A DNA stretch of 6,386 nucleotides from CAYGTS01 sp964352905 (GTDB lineage Bacteria; Pseudomonadota; Gammaproteobacteria; JAHCLG01). The translations under genes were made by a program, and so were the position numbers. The notes beneath the pieces were generated by a model. The model worked only from the letters and a program-made list of their open reading frames with translations. It ran no database searches and was not told where the DNA came from. Numbering within the stretch: the first letter of the stretch is position 1; each line of letters starts with the position of its first letter. Shown here in pieces: positions 1 to 5,529 of the stretch. The DNA is taken from NCBI GenBank assembly GCA_964352905.1, contig CAYGTS010000140.1, positions 1-6,386 of the forward strand, read 5' to 3'.

Positions 1-53
1 TCGCCGTTTTTAGCCCAAATATGGGCGTTCCCATCTACATGGTGAATAGTTAC
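1..53 (+). mobile_element. MITE copy 0, right end only (cut by window edge)
   Basis: These 53 bases align without gaps to the last 53 bases of the complete copy at 66-243. They contain the right arm of the internal hairpin (CGCCG followed by T5), the small GCCCA-AATA-TGGGC stem and the terminal AGTTAC. Its last bases, GAATAGTTAC, are the exact inverse of the first ten bases of the copy starting at 6319, so these two may be one subfamily. The right target duplication should be 54-61 (GATTAATG); its partner lies outside the window. Confidence 0.85.
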
Positions 54-65
54 GATTAATGAATC

Positions 66-243
66 GTATCTGCTCACCCCCTTTAGCTTTATATTTACCA
101 GAACGTTCAGATTTGGCGATAAAAACAGCGAAAATATTTTTGAGAAAGCGCAGTGTATGAGTTATACATGAGCATTTCGATAAAAGATTTTCGCTGTTTT
201 TAGCCCAAATATGGGCGTTCCCTGCTACGGAGTGAGTAGTTAC
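66..243 (+). mobile_element. MITE copy 1, complete, 178 bp, IS66-like tips
   Basis: This complete non-autonomous element is flanked by a perfect 8-bp direct repeat, AATGAATC, at 58-65 and 244-251. The ends form an imperfect terminal inverted repeat: GTATCTGCTCACCCC on the left, and GTAACTACTCACTCC when the right end is inverted. In order it holds a left tip, the conserved palindrome GAACGTTC (101-108), a long imperfect hairpin (120-202), a short GCCCA/TGGGC hairpin (203-216) and the right tip. It has no coding capacity. IS66-family elements are known for GTAA tips and 8-bp duplications, so mobilisation by an IS66-type transposase is my inference. The right duplication reaches into the stop codon of the phospholipase D-like gene (250-252) without breaking it. 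Confidence 0.9.
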
Positions 244-249
244 AATGAA

Positions 250-1212
250 TCAACGTATGCTAGCAAGCCAATCATAATCAAATACGCTAGCTAATTTATT
301 AATCAAGTTTTGTTTAGCAATAATTATGCCTAATTCGCGATTATCATCAAAGGCAGCCTTGCTAATGTTTGCCGATCCAACGTACGCTTTGGCACTGTTA
401 AAATGAGGATCGATTAAAATCATTTTGGCATGAATATAGATTTTTTTTGCAAAATGAATGGTTGCACCATGTTTAACCAAATAACGAATACTTTTTTTAG
501 CATGCATTTTGCCTTGATACGGCATTAAAACTCTAAGCTTAACGCCTTTATCGCACGCTTTTTTTAAATCACCAACAAGTTGATAATCTTGTAATTCTGG
601 GGCATAAATCAAGATTGTTTTTTGCGCCTGATTAAGCAATTGCTGCAATTTTTTACGAGTACTATGCGGGCTCCACACTAAGTTAGATTTTTGGCAAATT
701 ACCGGCAAGGCCTGTGGCCGTTGCCTAAGTAAATCAATCCAAAATACTTGCCGCATGCAATTAATATCCTTAAAATTTGTTGTTATAGCACCTAAGTTAC
801 GTACGCTTTTAAAACTACCTGGTGAAAAGTTAAAGGTTAAAATTGCTGCTTTTTTATTATCGATTAAGATACTTTTTTGATGGGTGTTACGGAAGTAATT
901 GCTAGCAAAAATCACTTTAACATGCGCTTGTTTCAATTTTCGGATCACATAGGCATTCACATTGCGTTGTTTATAAGGATGTTGCTGTATGAGCACCGTT
1001 ACATCAACACCTCGCTTATGCGCATTAATAACAGCATGCAGCAATTTATAGTCATTAAATTTATACATGACAATTTTCAGTGATTGTTGTGCTTGTTGGA
1101 TCAAATCCATAATGGGTTTGTAACCCATATTCGGTTCAATGATTAAATTAACAGCCCATACTGCTTGTGAAAAAAACAGTAAGGTAACGATAATGATTTT
1201 ATAAAATCGCAA
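250..1212 (-). CDS. secreted phospholipase D-superfamily protein with two HKD motifs
   Basis: The 320-residue product has two HxKxxxxD motifs: HQKSILID (H111, K113, D118) and HAKMILID (H261, K263, D268). The second is followed by GSAN (279-282) and E293, as is usual in this superfamily; the first is followed by N128. Two motifs in one chain give a complete active site for phosphodiester hydrolysis or transfer; substrates in the family include phospholipids and nucleic acids, and the sequence does not decide between them. An N-terminal signal peptide (K5, hydrophobic 6-16, likely cleavage after AVWA at 20) sends it out of the cytoplasm. It lacks the two N-terminal membrane helices and the roughly 480-residue length of cardiolipin synthases. 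The start is TTG, supported by AAGGA eight bases upstream and by the signal peptide beginning there. MITE copies sit on both sides. Confidence 0.88.
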   Translation of the reverse strand: MRFYKIIIVTLLFFSQAVWAVNLIIEPNMGYKPIMDLIQQAQQSLKIVMYKFNDYKLLHAVINAHKRGVDVTVLIQQHPYKQRNVNAYVIRKLKQAHVKVIFASNYFRNTHQKSILIDNKKAAILTFNFSPGSFKSVRNLGAITTNFKDINCMRQVFWIDLLRQRPQALPVICQKSNLVWSPHSTRKKLQQLLNQAQKTILIYAPELQDYQLVGDLKKACDKGVKLRVLMPYQGKMHAKKSIRYLVKHGATIHFAKKIYIHAKMILIDPHFNSAKAYVGSANISKAAFDDNRELGIIIAKQNLINKLASVFDYDWLASIR

Positions 1213-1220
1213 CTTAAAGA

Positions 1221-1225
1221 TCCTT
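1221..1225 (-). promoter_or_regulatory. Shine-Dalgarno site supporting a TTG start
   Basis: On the minus strand this reads AAGGA, eight bases before the TTG at 1212-1210. It is the main reason for accepting TTG as the start of the phospholipase D-like gene, since an intact signal peptide begins exactly there. Confidence 0.7.
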
Positions 1226-1263
1226 GTTTTTTATTGATGAACGTTTAAAATTAAACTTTAATG

Positions 1264-1441
1264 GTAACTGCTCGCCCCTTTAGCTTGTGGTTTACCAAGA
1301 ACGTTCAGATTTGGCGATAAAAATGGCGAAAATATTTTTGAGAAAGCGCAGTTTATGAGTTATAAATGAGCATTTCGATAAAATATTTTCGCCGTTTTTA
1401 GCCCAAAGATGGACATTCCCTGCGACGGAGTAAGTAGTTAC
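1264..1441 (+). mobile_element. MITE copy 2, complete, 178 bp, between divergent genes
   Basis: This is a complete copy of the same length as the one at 66-243 and about 90% identical to it. It is flanked by a perfect 8-bp direct repeat, CTTTAATG, at 1256-1263 and 1442-1449. The left tip is GTAACTGCTCGCCCC and the inverted right tip is GTAACTACTTACTCC. GAACGTTC lies at 1299-1306 and the long hairpin spans about 1318-1400. The element fills most of the spacer between the phospholipase D-like gene and the aminotransferase, leaving only 22 bp before the aminotransferase ATG and about 50 bp on the other side. The ancestral regulatory region was therefore split or replaced. It contains the promoter-like sequence described separately. 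Confidence 0.92.
1338..1366 (+). promoter_or_regulatory. candidate sigma-70 promoter inside MITE copy 2
   Basis: TTGAGA (1338-1343, 5 of 6 to TTGACA) is separated by exactly 17 bases from TATAAA (1361-1366, 5 of 6 to TATAAT). Transcription would start near 1373, run rightward out of the element and enter the aminotransferase gene at 1464. The same place in the copy at 66-243 reads TTGAGA-17-TATACA, a weaker -10. The promoter straddles the apical part of the internal hairpin. This is a pattern match only, with no expression evidence. Confidence 0.5.
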
Positions 1442-1463
1442 CTTTAATGTTGAAAAGATTATC

Positions 1464-2300
1464 ATGAAAAACCCACTCTGTTACTGTAATGGTCAAATTC
1501 TTGCCTTTAATGAAGCGCACATTAAACTCAATGATCGTGGTTTATTACTAGCTGATGGCTTTTTTGAAACCATTTTAATCTATAAGCAACAGCCCGTTTT
1601 ACTGGCTGAACATTGGCAACGCTTGTGCGAAACAGCCAATTATTTTGGCGTTGAATTGCCCTTTAATTATTCTTATTTAGAAACGTTGCTTCAGAAACTC
1701 ATAAAGCATAATCACGCCGCTGATCAGGCTGCCAGCATTCGCATTACCATGACTCGCGGTTATGCTTGGCGTGGTTTAAAGCCGAATTCCACGATCACAA
1801 CAAATTGTTTTATTACCACCGCTAAAATCACTATCAAGCACAACCCGTTAAGTTTAGGCATGACTCCTATAAAGCGCAATCAATTTTCACCGAGTAGTCG
1901 CCGCAAGACACTAAACTATGTTGATACTATTTTGGCGTTACAAAAAACTCAACAAGATGATGTTTTATTTTGTAATACAATTGATAATATTTGTTGTACG
2001 AGTTGTGCCAATATTTTTGTTGTTAAAAACAACCAGCTTTACACACCTAAGATAGAGGATGGTGTCTTACCCGGCATCATGCGCAATTTTATTATTAAAC
2101 TTTGTCATGAAGCAAACATTACGGTTACAGAGTCTTCGATAGCTTTAAATAAATTAGCCACTGCTGATGAAGTGTTTATTAGTAATTCTTTAAGGTTAGT
2201 GCAATCCGTTAAGTCGATAGATCATTATCGTTATGATAATTTTAATTATTGCCAACAATTGTTAGGGTTAATTACGCAACGTTTACAACTGAATCACTAA
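1464..2300 (+). CDS. class IV (fold-type IV) PLP aminotransferase, aminodeoxychorismate lyase (PabC)-like
   Basis: This 278-residue protein has the length and motif order of the PabC / D-amino-acid transaminase / IlvE family. Visible are the N-terminal block LADGFFETILIY (29-40), the PLP-phosphate Arg in HWQRL (R53), TRGYAWRGL (97-105, closest to the SRGSGGRGY block of E. coli PabC), the Schiff-base lysine in RRKTLNYVD (K148), and a C-terminal block ending VLPGIMR (201-207). The PabC reaction converts aminodeoxychorismate to p-aminobenzoate plus pyruvate for folate; D-alanine transaminase is the main alternative. Oddly, the Glu five residues before the conserved Asn (N183), which holds the PLP pyridine nitrogen, is Cys (C178). 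The ribosome site before ATG is weak. The 3' end overlaps the convergent carboxypeptidase gene by 18 bp. Confidence 0.8.
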   Translation: MKNPLCYCNGQILAFNEAHIKLNDRGLLLADGFFETILIYKQQPVLLAEHWQRLCETANYFGVELPFNYSYLETLLQKLIKHNHAADQAASIRITMTRGYAWRGLKPNSTITTNCFITTAKITIKHNPLSLGMTPIKRNQFSPSSRRKTLNYVDTILALQKTQQDDVLFCNTIDNICCTSCANIFVVKNNQLYTPKIEDGVLPGIMRNFIIKLCHEANITVTESSIALNKLATADEVFISNSLRLVQSVKSIDHYRYDNFNYCQQLLGLITQRLQLNH

Positions 2301-3182
2301 TCTAGCCCTGTCACCACAATGTAATTGCGCTTTTTTATTAAACACAAACGGTAAATTTACTTTACCATGACCAAATTGATCCGTTTTAAAAACAGGGAAT
2401 TCACAGTTTTCAGCAAAAAACTGTAACACCCGCGTGATGGCTGCCGCATCTTGCTGCTGATCACCTAAAAAATCACCTAAAATTAATGCCTGGCAATTGT
2501 TAAATTTCCCAATGCGTTGAAAATATTTTAAAGTTCGCACAAGCGCATGTGCTTTTTCATTCACATCTTCAATCATAATAATTTTATTAGCAAACTCAAC
2601 TTCCCAGCTGTCTTGAATTGAAATATTGAGCAAGCTTAGATTACCGCCTGTTACTTGTCCTGCAAGGTTATGAGGGTTTTTGGCACTTTCATTATAAGCT
2701 TGTAGCTCGGTAAACGTTAATTGTTGTATTTTACCGAATAATAAATCCATCATCGTTCTCTTAGTTTGCTGCGTAATAGTCTCTTTAGCCATTTGCACCG
2801 CACCGGGCCCATGAATCGTTGACCAACCATATTGTTGCGCAAAGTAAACCAACAATGCCGTAATATCACTAAAGCCAGCCAGTATTTTTTGCGGCAGCAA
2901 TTGTAGTTTAGTCTGCGCTTGTTCTAAATAAGGAATTAAATCAGCCGAACCTTCACCACCTCGTAAGGCCCAAATCATCGCAACATCATCATGTTGTAAA
3001 TAATCTAATAGTAATTCAGCACGCCGTCTTGCGGGCTGCCATTGGTAAATATGCTCATCAAGAATCATCTCGAGTTGATAATGATCGGCAAAGTATTGTC
3101 TTACTAACGCCGCGTCACCAGCATCTGGTAAAACAGATCCTAAGCACATTGCCGCAACTTTATTCCCCGCTTGTAGGTGCAT
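2283..3182 (-). CDS. ldcA: muramoyltetrapeptide (LD-)carboxypeptidase, peptidase family S66
   Basis: From the start I prefer, the product is 299 residues, a normal length for LdcA. The S66 Ser-Glu-His triad is visible: nucleophile in GFSDIT (S105), Glu in MIEDVNE (E205) and His in FGHGKVNLPF (H272). Supporting family blocks are WALRGGEGSADLIPYL near residues 71-86, IHGPGAVQM and GQVTGGNLSLL. LdcA is a cytoplasmic serine peptidase that removes the terminal D-Ala from murein tetrapeptides during peptidoglycan recycling; the MccF microcin-immunity enzymes share the fold. No signal peptide is present. An ATG at 3209 would add nine residues (MSNTSERKN) but has no ribosome site, whereas AGAGGA stands five bases before the ATG at 3182. 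The last 18 bp overlap the convergent aminotransferase gene. Confidence 0.9.
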   Translation of the reverse strand: MHLQAGNKVAAMCLGSVLPDAGDAALVRQYFADHYQLEMILDEHIYQWQPARRRAELLLDYLQHDDVAMIWALRGGEGSADLIPYLEQAQTKLQLLPQKILAGFSDITALLVYFAQQYGWSTIHGPGAVQMAKETITQQTKRTMMDLLFGKIQQLTFTELQAYNESAKNPHNLAGQVTGGNLSLLNISIQDSWEVEFANKIIMIEDVNEKAHALVRTLKYFQRIGKFNNCQALILGDFLGDQQQDAAAITRVLQFFAENCEFPVFKTDQFGHGKVNLPFVFNKKAQLHCGDRARLVIQL

Positions 3183-3187
3183 ATTTT

Positions 3188-3193
3188 TCCTCT
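3188..3193 (-). promoter_or_regulatory. Shine-Dalgarno site that decides the LD-carboxypeptidase start
   Basis: The minus strand reads AGAGGA, five bases before the ATG ending at 3182. The upstream in-frame ATG at 3209 has no purine-rich stretch at suitable distance, so the shorter form is preferred. Confidence 0.75.
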
Positions 3194-3225
3194 CACTTGT
3201 GTTAGACATTTATTCATTGTATTGT

Positions 3226-3245
3226 ACTTTTTTTACTAAAAAAGT
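3226..3245. repeat. A/T inverted repeat in the divergent promoter region
   Basis: ACTTTTTT (3226-3233) and AAAAAAGT (3238-3245) are perfect 8-base arms around TACT. It lies midway between the divergent carboxypeptidase and NYN-domain genes, next to two overlapping TACAAT hexamers on the minus strand (3217-3227) that could serve as a -10 for the carboxypeptidase. It could be an operator or simply a poly-A/poly-T tract typical of low-GC promoters. No good -35 was found for either gene. Confidence 0.4.
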
Positions 3246-3253
3246 GAATCATC

Positions 3254-3799
3254 ATGACATATGTAGCCCCTGAAATTCAGATTAGCCAATCCGTTGCCGT
3301 TTTAGTCGATGGCAACAATATTGAGCGTAGCATTCATGAGTTATGCGGTGATTACTCAGCAATGTTGAACTTTGATACTCTCATCCCTAAACTCATTGGC
3401 AACCGTGCACTCAATCGGTTGATTTATTTTCGTGAGGGCAAGCAGATTTCGAGTAAATTAGCTGAACGTTTGCATGATCATTATCACGGTTCGGTCATTC
3501 CTTGCCACAAAAGCGCCGATATCCCTTTATCAATTAAAGCAACGCAATTAGCGGGCAAAGTTGATACAATTATTATTATGTCAGGCGACTCTGATTATGT
3601 AGATTTAGTTAGCCATTTAAAATCAGTTGGTGTACGTGTTGAAATTTCTGCCGTATCCAAAACAACTTCACATTTATTAATTGAAACAGCCGATTACTTT
3701 CACCCTATTACCCAAGAAGATTGGTTTTCGTTTACACCTAAAAACCAAACTGCGCGCAAAAGTCGTGGTCACTATAACAAGAATAAGCACAAAGAGTAG
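3254..3799 (+). CDS. NYN-domain (LabA/DUF88-like) putative ribonuclease
   Basis: This 181-residue soluble protein matches the NYN branch of the PIN-like nuclease fold. The first strand ends in AVLVDGNNIE (D19, N22), the central block is HKSADIPLSIKA (D89), and the third acidic block is IIIMSGDSDYVDLV (D112, D114, D117). The next strand, VGVRVEISAV, completes the Rossmann-like core. Such proteins are thought to be metal-dependent RNases, though most bacterial members are uncharacterised. After about residue 160 the chain turns into a basic, probably disordered tail rich in Lys, Arg, His and Asn, which could bind nucleic acid. Many family members have a second Asp six residues after the one in K-x-x-D; here that place is Lys (K95), so the metal site may be incomplete or altered. 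The ribosome site is weak. Confidence 0.82.
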   Translation: MTYVAPEIQISQSVAVLVDGNNIERSIHELCGDYSAMLNFDTLIPKLIGNRALNRLIYFREGKQISSKLAERLHDHYHGSVIPCHKSADIPLSIKATQLAGKVDTIIIMSGDSDYVDLVSHLKSVGVRVEISAVSKTTSHLLIETADYFHPITQEDWFSFTPKNQTARKSRGHYNKNKHKE

Positions 3800-3812
3800 G
3801 GGCTGTTAACAA

Positions 3813-3892
3813 TTCCCGCTGTAGCGAGGAACGGGCGCATTTCAACCAGAGCAAAACAAGCGGTTGTAAGCTATAGTTAAAGTAATAGCTTA
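3813..3892 (+). other. three consecutive stem-loops in the 3800-3912 gap
   Basis: Three potential hairpins follow each other. TTCCCGC (3813-3819) pairs with GCG and GGAA (3824-3831, one bulged A) in an unusually GC-rich patch. CAACC (3843-3847) pairs with GGTTG (3862-3866). TAAGCTAT (3867-3874) pairs perfectly with ATAGCTTA (3885-3892) around a 10-base loop and is followed by TTTTC. The last could be a weak intrinsic terminator for the NYN gene or part of a structured leader for the gene at 3913; the first two have no U-run. I cannot assign a promoter here with confidence. Confidence 0.4.
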
Positions 3893-3912
3893 TTTTCTCC
3901 AGGTATTTTGCT

Positions 3913-5052
3913 ATGCACAATAAGATTGTTACAATAATAATGTCATGTATTCTGTTGTTCCTGCCATTATCTGCAGCGGCTGAGGATGAACAAGCTATGC
4001 CTTTTCTGATTATGCCCACACCGCTACTTGATTATAAATTTGGCCATGGCAAAATCAGCATTCCTTCACTGCAACTATCCACGAATATTATATTATCTAA
4101 TATTCAGTTAAGCACAAAACAACAGCAAAAAAGTAATAAAACCCATGCTGTTATTTCTTTATATATTGGTAATATTAATTTTAATCAAAAGCAAAGTGGG
4201 CCGCTGCAACTTCATTTAGCTTTAAGCAATATTGATAATGCCACATGGAAATTCTTTTTAATAGGTGTTCGTGAATTATTTCATGCAAAAAGAATCACAC
4301 TCGATCAAACTATCAATCAAATCAATAAAATTAATGGGATTTTTTTAGAGTTAATTAAAAAAAACATGGAAGTTGAATTGGAAATTACGGCGCCAAAGTT
4401 TATTGTAAAAAATATTACGTTACACTTTATTTATGAAACTTTATTAGAAAAAGCGAATAACGTGAACTACTATAAAAACATAACGCCACAAAAAAGACTT
4501 GAAATTTCAAAGAAATTATCCCATCAAATTTTAAAAAATTTAATTGAACGTGGTTTCTTAATTGAAAAGAATCATGCTTACAAAACAAAAATACAATATC
4601 ACAAGAATAGCTTAATTGTTAATAGGATTGATCTACACGATCCTTATAACCTAGATAAACTCTATAACGAACAACATAATTACAATACTCGATTATTACA
4701 AAGAATAACAAAACCTAATGGCTTAACTCAACAACAAATTAAAAGCAGATTATTAAAATTTAAGGAAATGATGCGCGTCTTGAATTACTATAAACTGTTT
4801 GTTAATACGTGTATCAAAATTCATGGAAATTTTAAAAACTGTCATAGCGGTCAAGCTGCAATTCCACACTATAAAAATGAAAATGGCCTTATTGAAAATA
4901 TTAAAGTACGCAATGCAACGATTACTATCGTGCCAAAAGTTAATGAGCACTTAAAAATTACATCTCAAGATACTCTTATTGCTAAACCTAAGCGAAATCA
5001 ACAAGGCCTCATAGTTTGGGAGTACCATGGAGGCGCATTCAATAATAACTAG
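3913..5052 (+). CDS. secreted protein: YdgA/DUF945-like N-terminal part joined to a type IV pilin-like C-terminal domain
   Basis: This 379-residue protein starts with a clear signal peptide (K4, hydrophobic 5-19, probable cleavage after AAA at 21-23). Residues 39-237 carry a beta-rich pattern resembling YdgA/DUF945 proteins: FGHGKISIPSLQL near 43-55, GPLQLHLALSNIDNA (96-110), and a closing block of GFLIEKN, a Tyr-containing strand and NSLIVN (214-237). Residues 238-276 form a polar linker. Residues 277-376 look like the globular half of a type IV pilin: a helix ending in NTC, a Cys pair (C300, C310) around IHGNFKNCHSGQAAIP, then alternating short strands and a closing IVWEYHG (W369). The prepilin N-terminal helix is absent, so it could not assemble as a normal pilin. 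The gene is very rich in Lys, Asn and Ile codons. AGG nine bases upstream is the ribosome site. Both domain calls are by eye. Confidence 0.6.
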   Translation: MHNKIVTIIMSCILLFLPLSAAAEDEQAMPFLIMPTPLLDYKFGHGKISIPSLQLSTNIILSNIQLSTKQQQKSNKTHAVISLYIGNINFNQKQSGPLQLHLALSNIDNATWKFFLIGVRELFHAKRITLDQTINQINKINGIFLELIKKNMEVELEITAPKFIVKNITLHFIYETLLEKANNVNYYKNITPQKRLEISKKLSHQILKNLIERGFLIEKNHAYKTKIQYHKNSLIVNRIDLHDPYNLDKLYNEQHNYNTRLLQRITKPNGLTQQQIKSRLLKFKEMMRVLNYYKLFVNTCIKIHGNFKNCHSGQAAIPHYKNENGLIENIKVRNATITIVPKVNEHLKITSQDTLIAKPKRNQQGLIVWEYHGGAFNNN

Positions 5053-5120
5053 GTAAAATTATTTAGCATTGGATTAGCACGCAATTTATGAGACAATGGC
5101 CGCTTTTCAACAGCTATGTA

Positions 5121-5128
5121 GGGTTACA
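5121..5128 (+). promoter_or_regulatory. ribosome site that decides the start of the small membrane protein
   Basis: AGGG at 5120-5123 lies five bases before the ATG at 5129. The in-frame ATG at 5096 is preceded only by a weak GAGACA and would add a polar 11-residue extension before the membrane segment, so 5129 is preferred. Confidence 0.55.
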
Positions 5129-5527
5129 ATGAATAAGAATTCAGCCATGTTCCTAAGCCTGGTCGTTGCCTTGGTGATATCGATTATTATCATCATCGTT
5201 GCACCTAAGCATCATTACAGTGCACATGGCATTTACCTTGCTACACATGATTACAAAGTGACACCTTACCAGGGCCAAGTCAGTGTCTTGGAAAACATGC
5301 CAGCTGCTGCTAAAGTGATGGGTAAGATTCATGTTGAGCGGTTTGTAAAGGGTAATAACCAACAAAATTTACAAGAAATTGTGCAATATTCAAAAAGGCT
5401 TGCGGCCATGAATGGCGCTAATGCGATTGTGATTAACCAAGTTGCTCAAACGAATGCTACCGGCGTTGAACAAGGTTTGTCATCTTACATTCTTTATGCT
5501 ACTGCTATTCATCATAAGGATAATTAA
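5129..5527 (+). CDS. small membrane-anchored protein of unknown function
   Basis: The predicted product has 132 residues. It starts MNKNSAMF, followed by one strongly hydrophobic segment (about residues 8-25, ending IIIIIVAP), which should be a non-cleaved membrane anchor because no signal peptidase site follows. The remaining roughly 105 residues are soluble and by the positive-inside rule lie outside the cytoplasm. They contain KVMGKIHVERFV, an amphipathic helix (QNLQEIVQYSKRLAAM) and a conserved-looking NGANAIVINQV strand. The A-x-x-x-GANA pattern recalls small periplasmic domains of the YbjQ/DUF4156 kind, but I do not recognise the family. Its stop lies two bases before the lepB start codon, and the lepB ribosome site (AAGGA, 5516-5520) is inside its last codons, so the two are almost certainly cotranscribed. 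An ATG at 5096 is the alternative start. Confidence 0.7.
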   Translation: MNKNSAMFLSLVVALVISIIIIIVAPKHHYSAHGIYLATHDYKVTPYQGQVSVLENMPAAAKVMGKIHVERFVKGNNQQNLQEIVQYSKRLAAMNGANAIVINQVAQTNATGVEQGLSSYILYATAIHHKDN

Positions 5528-5529
5528 AA

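Noticed and set aside
120..202. MITE hairpin as a classical bidirectional terminator for the phospholipase D-like gene
   Set aside because: The A5/T5-flanked GC core looks terminator-like, but the T-runs belong to the stem and the intervening loop is over 50 bases, so I do not call it as a terminator.
1..243. Two similar units close together as a possible CRISPR or tandem repeat array
   Set aside because: The units are 178 bp with their own target duplications and terminal inverted repeats, so they are transposed copies and not spaced repeats.
877..1083. 68-codon plus-strand open frame inside the phospholipase D-like gene
   Set aside because: It lies antisense to the strong HKD-protein frame, has no ribosome site and no recognisable domain.
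1243..1256. Near-palindrome GTTTAAAATTAAAC upstream of the phospholipase D-like gene
   Set aside because: The arms are only 6 bases of A/T-rich sequence and there is no matching promoter spacing; it is likely by chance in this composition.
3921..3948. Possible lipobox at C12 of the secreted fusion protein
   Set aside because: IMSC falls at the start of the hydrophobic core, which continues for several residues afterwards. A signal peptidase I site at AAA (21-23) fits better.
3738..4019. 93-codon minus-strand open frame across the NYN/secreted-protein gap
   Set aside because: It overlaps two well-supported genes on the other strand and its translation shows no family pattern. A Cys/Tyr-rich low-quality sequence is typical of a shadow frame.
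4753..4950. Minus-strand open frames at 4753-4950, 5153-5365 and 5893-6132
   Set aside because: All are antisense shadows within supported genes, including one inside lepB, with no start signals.
5069..5097. Possible promoter TTGGAT-17-GACAAT before the small membrane-protein gene
   Set aside because: The -35 matches only 3 of 6 consensus positions and the -10 only 4 of 6, which is too weak to annotate.
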